The translations under genes and the position numbers were made by a program. Shown in pieces: positions 1 to 7,057 of a stretch of DNA of 64,000 bases. Source of the stretch: Subtercola vilae (lineage in GTDB: Bacteria > Actinomycetota > Actinomycetes > Actinomycetales > Microbacteriaceae); the NCBI RefSeq assembly GCF_004923255.1, contig NZ_QYRT01000007.1, positions 93,345-157,344 of the forward strand, in the 5' to 3' direction. Within the stretch, counting starts at the first letter, position 1. The number at the start of each line of letters is the position of its first letter. The notes beneath the pieces are model-generated. The model worked only from the letters and a program-made list of their open reading frames with translations, ran no database searches and was not told where the DNA came from.

Positions 1-63
1 TTCGACCGCCACGCCGATGTCTCGGTGCGCCAGACCAGCACGCCGTCGCCCGACCTGTTCTGA
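1..63 (+). CDS. 3' end of an unidentified gene (partial)
   Basis: The window opens inside an open frame that runs 20 codons to a TGA at 61-63. The codons are GC-rich at third positions like neighbouring real genes. The visible C-terminal tail (ending SPDLF) is too short to identify. It may equally be chance open frame; nothing else supports it. Confidence 0.3.
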   Translation, partial: FDRHADVSVRQTSTPSPDLF

Positions 64-166
64 GTTGTTTTGATCGCCGCCGTGCACCCACGATTCAGTG
101 GCGCGGGGGTCGGCAGAGGTCTACGGTGAAGTTCAACGAAGTGGTGGTCGGTGAGAGGAGCATCTC

Positions 167-640
167 GTGCAGCGAATCGTGCCGTTTCTATGGTTCGACG
201 ATCAGGCTGAAGAGGCCGCTGAACTCTACGTGAGCCTGTTCCCCGACGCGCACATCGACCACGTACAGCGCTGGCCCGACGGAACGCCTGACGCAGGTCG
301 TGCGTTGGTCGTCGAGTTCACCCTGTTCGGCCAACCCTGGCGTGCGATGAACGGCGGCCCCGGGCATCCGTACACCGACGCAGCATCGTTCCAAGTCGAC
401 TGCGACACGCAAGAAGAGGTCGACCGCCTCTGGAGCGCGTTCACGGGCGACGGCGGCCGGGAGATCGCCTGCGGGTGGTGCGCCGACCGGTGGGGAATCG
501 TGTGGCAGGTGACACCCGTGCGCCTGTCAGAACTGCTTGCCGACCCCGACCCGGGCCGAGCCAGCCGAACCATGATTGCGATGCAAGGCATGATCAAGCT
601 CGACATCGCTGCGCTCGAGGCTGCAGCCGACGGTCGTTGA
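167..640 (+). CDS. VOC-superfamily (PhnB / 3-demethylubiquinone methyltransferase-like) protein
   Basis: A 157-residue cytoplasmic protein of the vicinal-oxygen-chelate fold. It opens with a 'VPFLWFDDQAEEAAELYVSLFP' -type first beta-alpha unit (residues 5-26, read in pieces: PFLWFD, EEAAELY, SLFPDA). The middle stretch around residues 58-75 (AMNGGP, FQVDCD) and the C-terminal WGIVWQVTP near residue 109 are typical of the 3-dmu-9_3-mt / PhnB-like subfamily. These are small dimeric proteins, many without a known substrate. The GTG start is chosen because GAGAGGAG lies about seven bases upstream. It stands alone; the next gene converges on it. The family assignment is good, the biochemical role unknown. 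Confidence 0.85.
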   Translation: MQRIVPFLWFDDQAEEAAELYVSLFPDAHIDHVQRWPDGTPDAGRALVVEFTLFGQPWRAMNGGPGHPYTDAASFQVDCDTQEEVDRLWSAFTGDGGREIACGWCADRWGIVWQVTPVRLSELLADPDPGRASRTMIAMQGMIKLDIAALEAAADGR

Positions 641-654
641 CGCCCGCGACGGAA

Positions 655-1704
655 CTACGGCAGCAGGATCACCTTTCCGTTCAGCGTGCGCGACTCCGCC
701 AGCTCGAGTGCGGCTGCGGCGTCGACAAGAGGGAATCTGGCGGCGATGTTGGCGTTGATGGTGCCTGCGCGAAGAAGCTCGAAGACACGGCCGAGGTCTT
801 CTTCCAGTCGCCTCCGAAATCGAACGGGCCGCACTGTGTGACCCGACCAGAGGTCGTAGAAAGTCGCCCTCTTCCCGTTGGGTAACACACTCCACAGCAC
901 CGCCTGGCCGATCGCTTTCAGAAACGGTGCCATGAGACCACCTGTGCCACTGACGGCATCGATGATGGCGTATGACACAAGGGTGCCTCCACGAGCCAGA
1001 AGGGTGAAAGACGTTCGGGTTGCACGCCCGCCGATGTTGTCGAAGACCGCGTCGACCCCGGCAGGGGCGTGCATTCGCACGAGCGCCGGGAGACGGGGGT
1101 CTGCATAGTCGACGGGAACAACCCCGGCCGCTCGCAGAGCCTCGTGGTGGCGAGGAGACGCCGCGCCGATGACTCTGACGCCATGGTGCTGGGCGAGCTG
1201 AATGAGAATGCCACCGACACCGCCGTTCGCGCCGAAGACCAGAATCGTCTGCCCCGGCTTCACCTTCGCGGCTCTGTGCAACATCTGCCACGCGGTGACA
1301 CCGTTCACAACAACTGTCTCGGCATCTTCGGGGCTGATGCCGTCGGGCACCACCACCGTGTCACGAGCGGAGACGACGACGTACTCGGCCCACGCACCGG
1401 TCTTGGTCATCGACGCAACTCGCCGACCGATCATCTGACGGTCGCCGTCGGGGCCGACGGCTCGTACTCGGCCGACAAGGTCGTAACCAGGAACGAACGG
1501 AAACGCGGGCTGGCCGAAATACCGCCCCTTTCGCATGGCCTGTTCTGCGAACGAGATTCCCGTCGCCTCGACCTGAACGAGAAGCTGACTGCCCGTCGGT
1601 GCGGGGAGTGGAGCGGTCACGACCTGCAGATCGTTCGGTTCGACGATGCCGGGAAGGATGACGCGGGAGCTCATTGTGGGAAGCGGCGCAGCGGAGGAGG
1701 TCAT
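655..1704 (-). CDS. Medium-chain NAD(P)H quinone-oxidoreductase-like dehydrogenase
   Basis: 349 residues of the MDR (zinc-independent quinone oxidoreductase) family. The N-terminal GroES-like catalytic domain contains GISFAEQAMRKG and PGYDLVGRV, and the Rossmann domain has the NADPH loop FGANGGVGG near residue 158. The structural-zinc cysteines of alcohol dehydrogenases are absent, which fits the quinone oxidoreductase/zeta-crystallin branch. Expected role: NADPH-dependent reduction of quinones or reactive enones. It is transcribed away from the TetR gene at 1857, with 152 bp between the two starts, so local control by that repressor is likely (inference). An internal Met at residue 11 (start 1674) is an alternative start. 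Confidence 0.88.
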   Translation of the reverse strand: MTSSAAPLPTMSSRVILPGIVEPNDLQVVTAPLPAPTGSQLLVQVEATGISFAEQAMRKGRYFGQPAFPFVPGYDLVGRVRAVGPDGDRQMIGRRVASMTKTGAWAEYVVVSARDTVVVPDGISPEDAETVVVNGVTAWQMLHRAAKVKPGQTILVFGANGGVGGILIQLAQHHGVRVIGAASPRHHEALRAAGVVPVDYADPRLPALVRMHAPAGVDAVFDNIGGRATRTSFTLLARGGTLVSYAIIDAVSGTGGLMAPFLKAIGQAVLWSVLPNGKRATFYDLWSGHTVRPVRFRRRLEEDLGRVFELLRAGTINANIAARFPLVDAAAALELAESRTLNGKVILLP

Positions 1705-1802
1705 GAGGCTTCTTTCGGGTCGATTGGATGAAGAGCGCCGGTGCGGAGGGCATGATCACCGTTGCGGTACATTGCGTTATTGTGTCACATTGTTAGTGGT
1801 CT

Positions 1803-1814
1803 TCACTTTAGTGA
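1803..1814. promoter_or_regulatory. Short dyad in TetR/MDR intergenic region (candidate operator)
   Basis: TCACTTTAGTGA has perfect 5-bp arms around TT. It lies 43 bp before the TetR start and about 100 bp before the divergent dehydrogenase, inside a locally AT-rich stretch (1765-1830) that must hold both promoters. TetR repressors commonly bind dyads in such shared regions. There is no second copy to confirm it. Confidence 0.3.
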
Positions 1815-1856
1815 TGGGGTGTTACTCTGTCAATGCACCCGAGAAAGCGAGCCTCC

Positions 1857-2618
1857 ATGAGCACCCCAGCCGCCAAACCGACACGACGAGACGAGCGCCG
1901 TGCACAAACGGTGCGTGAGATCAAAGAGCTCGCCATGAAGCAGATCAGCGCCGGCGGCCCCGATGCGGTGTCGCTCAGCGGTATCGTGCGCGAAATGTCG
2001 ATGTCGCCAGCGGCGGTGTACCGGTACTTCGCAAACCGAGACGCGCTGTTGGCAGACCTGGTTGTCGACGCGTACAACGAATTGGCAGATGCGCTTGTTG
2101 CGATCGAGCAGGCCACGGGGTCAGCGCACGATCATTTGATCGCCGTTCTTCATGGCAGCCGAACGTGGGCGGTGGAGCATCCGAACGCCTACCGACTGAT
2201 CTTTCAGACCAGCGTCGGATCAGGCAAAGACTTCGCCGTTGAGCGCACCGTGCCGGCAGCTTCGCGAAGCATGGCCGTGATCGTCGAGGCGCTGGATGCC
2301 GTGACCACCCGCGACAATCGTGTCGTGCCGCTCGAATCGCCCGCCCGAAGGCTGCCGATGTCCGAAGCAATCACCGAGTGGGCCGAACGGTCGGGCCTCG
2401 CACAGTACTCAGAGAGTGTGCTGATGTTGGCCGTTCTCTCGTGGACACGGTTGCACGGCATCATCAGCCTGGAGCTCGGTGGGCACCTCGCCGCGACGGG
2501 AATCGACGCGGCCCTGCTGTTCGAAACCGAAGCAGCGACACTCTGCCGCCAGGCATCCGCCCTGCAGACGGCTCGGCCCGAGTCGATTGAGCCGATCGAG
2601 CCGATCGAGCCGAAGTGA
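1857..2618 (+). CDS. TetR-family transcriptional regulator (WHG-type C-terminal domain)
   Basis: 253 residues. The N-terminal helix-turn-helix spans about residues 20-60, with VSLSGIVREMSMSPAAVYRYFANRDALL as the recognition region (read in segments). The C-terminal ligand domain resembles the TetR_C WHG type, with an AYRLIF segment. The start at 1857 (MSTPAAKP) is preferred over an upstream ATG at 1833 because the HTH spacing is then typical and GAGAAAGCGAG lies just upstream. The C-terminus ends in a short EPIE tandem (EPIEPIEP) made by a 9-bp DNA repeat. It is divergent from the MDR dehydrogenase and probably controls it. Confidence 0.87.
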   Translation: MSTPAAKPTRRDERRAQTVREIKELAMKQISAGGPDAVSLSGIVREMSMSPAAVYRYFANRDALLADLVVDAYNELADALVAIEQATGSAHDHLIAVLHGSRTWAVEHPNAYRLIFQTSVGSGKDFAVERTVPAASRSMAVIVEALDAVTTRDNRVVPLESPARRLPMSEAITEWAERSGLAQYSESVLMLAVLSWTRLHGIISLELGGHLAATGIDAALLFETEAATLCRQASALQTARPESIEPIEPIEPK

Positions 2619-2629
2619 TGGTGAAGTAG

Positions 2630-3244
2630 TCAGGGGGTCGGACTGAAGATCTGGATGGCTTCGCGGGCGGCGTAGTAAACGATCACCAGCCCCGCCACCG
2701 GGTCTGCCCACCACCACCCGAGCATCAGATTCAGCAGAATTCCCACGAGAACCGCGACGGCCAGTAGTCCGTCGACGAACGTCACCCGCCCTTCGCTCTG
2801 CAACACCGGATTGCGAAGCTCTCGCCCAGTACGACCTTTCGCAGCCGCAAGAGTGAACATGACGGCGGCGGTCACCCCGGTCCACACGATTCCGCCAACG
2901 CTGGCTGAGGCATGATGAGCCGTCGCCAGCGCCACGACCGACTGGATCAGCAGATACACCGCCAGCAAGACGAAGGCGCCGCCGATCAGTCGCAGCGCCC
3001 GCTGCCGTCGACGCTCACCAACGCCGGCCAGCTCCCAGAGCACGACCGTCGACGCGCCGATCTCGATGAAGCTGTCGAGCCCGAACCCCGCGAGCGCAAT
3101 CGACGAGGAAGAAAAGACGAGCACCGCCAGAACAATCACTCCGACGATGTTCCAGCCCAGGGTGAACCATTCCAGACGCCTGCCCCGGCGAAGAAGCACC
3201 GCCGCAGCCGTCGAATGCGGCACAACTTCATCAGGCACGGTCAC
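2630..3244 (-). CDS. CDF-like cation transporter, membrane domain only
   Basis: About 204 residues, almost entirely hydrophobic, with five to six membrane segments. The metal-site helices are recognisable: LAGFGLDSFIEIGAS (Asp in TM2) and a second segment with FVDGLLA followed by WWWADPVAGL (Asp in TM5), as in cation diffusion facilitators exporting Zn/Co/Cd/Fe. The usual cytoplasmic C-terminal dimerisation domain is missing, so the protein is a short-form CDF. The open frame continues further upstream, but that part overlaps the palindromic repeat and arr remnant. GTG at 3244 (VTVPDEVV) is the most likely start, although its Shine-Dalgarno is weak. Function as an exporter is inferred. Confidence 0.75.
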   Translation of the reverse strand: MTVPDEVVPHSTAAAVLLRRGRRLEWFTLGWNIVGVIVLAVLVFSSSSIALAGFGLDSFIEIGASTVVLWELAGVGERRRQRALRLIGGAFVLLAVYLLIQSVVALATAHHASASVGGIVWTGVTAAVMFTLAAAKGRTGRELRNPVLQSEGRVTFVDGLLAVAVLVGILLNLMLGWWWADPVAGLVIVYYAAREAIQIFSPTP

Positions 3245-3341
3245 GAACCGATTCTCGCAGGACGCCGCTCTCACCGAGCGCACGCGAACCCCGGGTCGAA
3301 CCGCGAAAGCCCCGGCGGCGGTAGGTCCTGCGCCGAGAGGG

Positions 3342-3398
3342 CGACTTTCCCCAGAACGTCGCCGAACCAGACGGCGAGCGACGTTCTGGGGCAACTCG
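3342..3398. repeat. Palindromic repeat, copy 1 (22-bp arms, 13-bp loop)
   Basis: Left arm 3342-3363 and right arm 3377-3398 are near-perfect reverse complements, sharing the core CCCCAGAACGTCGC. The loop 3364-3376 reads GAACCAGACGGCG. A second copy with the same arms and a closely similar loop is at 6226-6282. The right edge touches the truncated arr remnant that begins at 3399. This is a non-coding repeat of REP/MITE-like appearance; no associated transposase is visible in the window. Confidence 0.8.
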
Positions 3399-3680
3399 AC
3401 GGCGACCCTGGATGCAGCAGCGTGGGGCGCTGAACTCGCCCAGGGCGAGGGGGCAGAGCGCATCTACGTGGTCGAACCCACCGGTGACCTCGAAGACGAT
3501 CCCAACGTGACCGACAAGAAGTTTCCCGACAACCCGACCCGGTCGTACCGCACCCGGCAGCCCGTGCAGATCGTCGGCGAACTCGAGGAGTGGGTGGGTC
3601 ACTCCCCCGAACAGTTGCAGGCGATGCGGGACGGGCTCGCCGAGCTCAATCGCCGAGGGCTTGATGTCATCTACGACTGA
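3399..3680 (+). pseudogene. arr: Truncated rifampin ADP-ribosyltransferase (arr) remnant
   Basis: The frame encodes about 93 residues that match the C-terminal two-thirds of Arr enzymes, which inactivate rifamycins by ADP-ribosylation using NAD. Diagnostic segments are TLDAAAWGAELA, EDDPNVTDKK, NPTRSYRTR, WVGHSPEQLQAMR and the C-terminal GLDVIYD. Family members are about 140 residues. The N-terminal ~50 residues, which carry the conserved substrate-site His, are absent. Homology begins at codon 3405, a few bases after the palindromic repeat ends. No start codon with a ribosome site precedes the remnant in a plausible position, although the frame stays open upstream through the repeat. I read it as a broken gene; the acidic DDPNVTD segment with the NAD-site Asp is intact. 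Confidence 0.85.
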
Positions 3681-3718
3681 AAAGCGAGAGGCCACAGAGC
3701 CGCGTTAACGACCGAGAC

Positions 3719-4606
3719 TCAGTCGAGAAGCCCCGCGAGGATGCTGCTCGCCTGGGCGCGAAGCCACTGATGAGCGAGGTCTGAGTCGTGCCGTCGATGC
3801 CAACTGACCACAGCTGGCAACGGTTCGAGCGCAAGGGGCAGCAGTCGGCGTGCAAACGAATCGCTCCCCCGCACGAGCCGACTCGCGACCACCGTGATCG
3901 CGTCGCTGTTTCGCACCACCTCGAGCGCGACGGCGGTTGACGGGAGCGCAGCGATCACCTTTCTCTGCAGATCGTGCACGGCCAGAGCCTCGTCGATGGG
4001 CCCGCGCAACCGCCCCCGTCTGGAGATGACGACGTGAACTGCCGCTGCGAAGTGCTCGATACTCAGCGCGTCGAGCGCGGTCAGCGGATGCCCGGCACGC
4101 ATCACCACCGCGAGCTGATCGGTTCCCACCGTTGTCGACCGAATGGCTGGGGATGGGTGGGCGGCTCCACTGATCTCAAGGTCGGAGACCCCGCGGGCCA
4201 TGTCGTGCCCGTCAACGGTCTGTTCACCCAGGAAGACAAGCGTCACACCGGGGGCCGCGCCGGCAACCTCAGCGAGCAACGGGGGAGCCAGCGCCGCAAT
4301 CAGGGCTTCGTTGCCGCGAACGGTGAAGTTGCGCTCGAGCCGCGCGAGGTCGAGCGAGCGAGGCGGAGACAGCACTGACTCCGCACGCGTGACGAGTTCT
4401 CGCACCTCGTCTCGCAGGTGCAGAGCACGGGGAGTCGGCACCATCGCGCGGCCGTTGCGCACCAACACATCGTCGCCGGTGGCCTGCCGAAGACGGCGCA
4501 GGGCATGACTCATTGCGGGAGGCGTCAGGTGCACCGCAGCCGCGGCCCCCTGCACACTCTCATGTTCGATCAGGGCATCGAGCGCCACCAACAGATTCAA
4601 ATCCAC
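3719..4606 (-). CDS. LysR-family transcriptional regulator
   Basis: 295 residues with a standard LysR layout. The N-terminal winged HTH (MDLNLLVALDALIEH, then VHLTPPAMSHALRRLR at about residues 24-40) is followed by a substrate-binding-like domain from about residue 90. The TGDDVLVR segment corresponds to the conserved 'GdpLFvR' wing. It is divergent from the phosphatase-like gene at 4702 with a 95-bp intergenic region, the usual arrangement for a LysR protein controlling its neighbour. The effector is unknown. Confidence 0.9.
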   Translation of the reverse strand: MDLNLLVALDALIEHESVQGAAAAVHLTPPAMSHALRRLRQATGDDVLVRNGRAMVPTPRALHLRDEVRELVTRAESVLSPPRSLDLARLERNFTVRGNEALIAALAPPLLAEVAGAAPGVTLVFLGEQTVDGHDMARGVSDLEISGAAHPSPAIRSTTVGTDQLAVVMRAGHPLTALDALSIEHFAAAVHVVISRRGRLRGPIDEALAVHDLQRKVIAALPSTAVALEVVRNSDAITVVASRLVRGSDSFARRLLPLALEPLPAVVSWHRRHDSDLAHQWLRAQASSILAGLLD

Positions 4607-4701
4607 ATGCAGAAGACTAACTTGTCAGCTACCAAACATGAACTGGATTGAAGTGTTGTGACTTTGTACGGTCGAATCACACCACATACAAGGAGAAGCA
4701 C

Positions 4702-5520
4702 ATGTCGTCACGATTCACCGCTTACGCCTCCCCGGCCGATGTCGATCTCGTCAGCCAGGTAGAAGAGATCGCACACAAGGCGGGCGAGCGCCTTCTCGCC
4801 CTGTACTCGCCGAGCATCAGGCCGACTGACCGGCAGAGCATGCTCACTGCCGCACGGGCCAACGAAGAGGCGGCGGCGGCAGGCCTCCGGGCGGCGCTGG
4901 AGCAGGCGCGGCCGGATGCCCGCTTCAGCGATGAGCAGAACGAGACCTCCTCGCTCCCCGACGGAGAATGGTGGGTCGTCGACACTGTCGAAGGAAACGT
5001 TAACCATGTGCACGGCCTCTCGGAATGGTGCGTCTCGATCGCTCTCGTTCGTGACAACGTGCCGGTTCTCACGGTCATCCGGCAGCCCGTCGGCGACCTC
5101 ACCTTCACCGCCGTGCTCGACGGCGGTGCGTTCGTGAATGACGTACCCCTGCGGGTCTCCGCCAAGAACGGTCTCGACATCGCCGTCGTCAGCACCGGGC
5201 AAGCAGAAGCCGGGCAAGCCGACACGTACCGGCGCATCGGGGAATCCATCACAGCGATGCTCGGCTCTGCGCTCGCCGTGCGGGCACAGGTGCCGTCGAC
5301 CTTCCCGATTCTGCTCGTCGCCGCCGGTCACAGCGACGCCTTCTGGCAGTACGAACCGAACCTCCCCGGCGTCGCAGCAGGCGTACTTCTCACGACGGAG
5401 GCCGGCGGAACCGTCAGCACCATCGACGGTGGCCCCTGGGCCCCCGGCGCCGACACCATTCTGATCGCCGCCCCTGGCGTTCACGCAGCCGCACTCGACG
5501 TGCTCGGCAGCGTCTCATGA
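4702..5520 (+). CDS. Inositol-monophosphatase-family protein with altered metal motifs
   Basis: 272 residues of the IMPase/CysQ fold. The ATG at 4702 is preceded by AAGGAGAAGCAC, an excellent ribosome site; the open frame continues upstream to 4648 but lacks one. In the family the metal motif is WIxDPIDGT; here residues 90-99 read WWVVDTVEGN, so the second Asp is Glu and Thr is Asn. The earlier GEE-type loop is DEQNE (77-81). The distal WDxAAG motif is replaced by FWQYEPNLPGVAAG, losing the usual Asp. The fold call is firm, but phosphatase activity is uncertain. It overlaps the next gene by 4 bp (ATGA). Confidence 0.8.
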   Translation: MSSRFTAYASPADVDLVSQVEEIAHKAGERLLALYSPSIRPTDRQSMLTAARANEEAAAAGLRAALEQARPDARFSDEQNETSSLPDGEWWVVDTVEGNVNHVHGLSEWCVSIALVRDNVPVLTVIRQPVGDLTFTAVLDGGAFVNDVPLRVSAKNGLDIAVVSTGQAEAGQADTYRRIGESITAMLGSALAVRAQVPSTFPILLVAAGHSDAFWQYEPNLPGVAAGVLLTTEAGGTVSTIDGGPWAPGADTILIAAPGVHAAALDVLGSVS

Positions 5521-6167
5521 GCGCCACGACACCGCTGCTGCGAATCGTCGTGCTCGGGGCCAGCGGCGCAACCGGCCAGCATCTCGTCGATGGTGCACTC
5601 GCACGTGGGCACGAGGTTCACGCTATCGTTCGGGATGCCGCGCGCTACAGCCACTCGACGTCGGCACGACTGACCGTACACACGGGAGACGTGCACGACG
5701 CTGCTTCCATCGCCGCGGCAATCACCCCGGCCAGCATCGTGCTCTCCGGCCTCGGGCTGCGATCGAAGAAGCAAGCAGGCACTCTCACCGCGGGCGCACG
5801 CGCCGTTCTCGCCGCCCGCCCTCACCACGTGGTCTGGCTCGGAGCCATCGGAACAGGTCGTTCGGCGACAGCCGTCGGTCGCCTCACCCACCGGCTTCTC
5901 AAAGCGGGATTCGGCGCCGAATACGATGACAAGACCACCGCCGACTGCCTGATTCTCGATGCACAGCACACCGTGATCCATTCGGGGCCCCTGAACGACA
6001 GACCCGCCCCGCACTACGAGGCCCTCCCCCTCAGCTCGGTACGCCGGCGCTTCTTCCCTGCATTCACCCCTCGCCAAGCGGTCGCTCAGGTGATGCTTGA
6101 CGAGGCCGAGAAAGGCCCGCATTCGGCATCACTTCTCGTGCCTCAGAAAACCGACCGAACCCACTGA
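5517..6167 (+). CDS. NAD(P)H-binding atypical SDR (NmrA/YwnB-like)
   Basis: 216 residues. The Rossmann nucleotide loop VVLGASGATGQHL lies at residues 11-23, followed by HEVHAIVRD. The protein lacks the classical YxxxK pair, as expected for atypical SDR/NmrA-like NAD(P)H-binding proteins, which act as flavin-reductase-like enzymes or redox sensors. ATGA overlap with the upstream IMPase-like gene indicates translational coupling, so the two form one operon under the divergent LysR. Substrate unknown. Confidence 0.85.
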   Translation: MSATTPLLRIVVLGASGATGQHLVDGALARGHEVHAIVRDAARYSHSTSARLTVHTGDVHDAASIAAAITPASIVLSGLGLRSKKQAGTLTAGARAVLAARPHHVVWLGAIGTGRSATAVGRLTHRLLKAGFGAEYDDKTTADCLILDAQHTVIHSGPLNDRPAPHYEALPLSSVRRRFFPAFTPRQAVAQVMLDEAEKGPHSASLLVPQKTDRTH

Positions 6168-6225
6168 TCGACGAAGGCGGCGAACCCGAGCACCCCCAGA
6201 ACCATCACGGCGCGTTAGTCGGGGG

Positions 6226-6282
6226 CGACTTTCCCCAGAACGTCGCCGAGCCAGACGATGGGCGACGTTCTGGGGAAACTCG
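6226..6282. repeat. Palindromic repeat, copy 2 (22-bp arms, 13-bp loop)
   Basis: Arms 6226-6247 and 6261-6282 are reverse complements with a single mismatch. The loop is GAGCCAGACGATG. It matches copy 1 (3342-3398) in both arms and most of the loop. It sits 58 bp after the SDR gene stop. It could act secondarily as a transcription stop, but duplication at two unrelated sites argues for a mobile or REP-like element. Confidence 0.8.
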
Positions 6283-6309
6283 AGCCTGCGGGAGCTGCCG
6301 CGAAGGCTC

Positions 6310-6420
6310 CACAGCAGACTGATACGAAAAACTTTGAAAGATAACAGTTTGATAACTAGCGGCCCGTTACGAAACCGTTATATAGTTCTAGAGCGTTAGT
6401 TGTTTGCTGTGGCAGCGAAG
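6310..6420. other. AT-rich island in a 389-bp gene-free stretch
   Basis: The gap 6168-6556 holds no plausible gene. From about 6310 to 6420 the base composition falls well below the surrounding GC level, with runs such as AACTTTGAAAGATAACAG and GTTATATAGTTCTAG. No tRNA, integrase site or clear promoter pair could be made out. It follows palindrome copy 2 and precedes the hairpin at 6459, so it may be a relic of inserted DNA (inference). Confidence 0.4.
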
Positions 6421-6458
6421 CGCGGAATGTGATTGCAGGACACTCTTGGTGCAAGGGA

Positions 6459-6492
6459 AAGACCCGGTCGTTAGCCTCTACGACCGGGTCTT
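6459..6492 (+). terminator. Strong stem-loop, terminator-like
   Basis: AAGACCCGGTCGT (6459-6471) pairs perfectly over 13 bp with ACGACCGGGTCTT (6480-6492) around an 8-nt loop. The following bases (GTCCGTTAACC) are only weakly T-rich. It separates the 4.7-6.2 kb operon from the MarR gene. Confidence 0.6.
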
Positions 6493-6556
6493 GTCCGTTA
6501 ACCCGCGCGGCACGCACGCCTCTCGGCCTAACCTGTAGGCGTACGAAAGGATACGC

Positions 6557-7057
6557 ATGGCTGACGCATCGGCGCCCCGAACCGCCCCTTCTGTCTCGCC
6601 CGTCTCGGCGTGGGAGGCCCTGTTTCGGGCTCAAGTGACGGTGATGCGAACCCTGTCTGATGACTTCCCCGCCCACGGTATCTCGCTGACCGAGTACGAC
6701 GTGCTCTACACGCTCTCGATTCAGCCGCAGCGGCGCATGCGCATTCGTGACCTCAACAGCCGCACGCTGCTCACGCAACCGAGCGTCTCGCGCCTCGTCG
6801 ACCGGTTGGCGAACCGGTCGATCGTGTCCAAGGCGGTCGACCCCGCCGACGGCCGCGGCACCATCGTCACCCTCACCGATCACGGGTTCACTCTGTACCG
6901 GGATGCCGCGCGCATCCACGGCCGCTCCATCACGGGGCAGATGACGTCAGCGCTGAGCGCCGACGAATTGGCAGAGCTCACGGCCCTCTGCGACAAACTG
7001 CGCATCGGCATCACCGGCGGCAACGACGACTGTGTCGTAGAGACTCCGGGCGCCTGA
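6557..7057 (+). CDS. MarR-family transcriptional regulator
   Basis: 166 residues with a MarR winged HTH: LTEYDVLYTLSI, then RIRDLNSRTLLTQPSVSRLVDRLANR and the basic wing DPADGRGTIVTLTDHG (read in segments, about residues 45-105). A small inverted repeat GCGTA-N8-TACGC (6539-6556) overlaps the ribosome site just before the start and could be an autoregulatory operator. The stop overlaps the photolyase start by one base (TGATG), so the regulator is coupled to the DNA-repair gene. Confidence 0.9.
   Translation: MADASAPRTAPSVSPVSAWEALFRAQVTVMRTLSDDFPAHGISLTEYDVLYTLSIQPQRRMRIRDLNSRTLLTQPSVSRLVDRLANRSIVSKAVDPADGRGTIVTLTDHGFTLYRDAARIHGRSITGQMTSALSADELAELTALCDKLRIGITGGNDDCVVETPGA

Noticed and set aside
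3399..3680. arr as a working resistance gene
   Set aside because: The N-terminal third is missing and no proper start or ribosome site precedes it; recorded as pseudogene.
6340..6420. tRNA-like or attachment-site remnant in the AT-rich island
   Set aside because: No cloverleaf, no conserved TTCGA arm and no integrase nearby.
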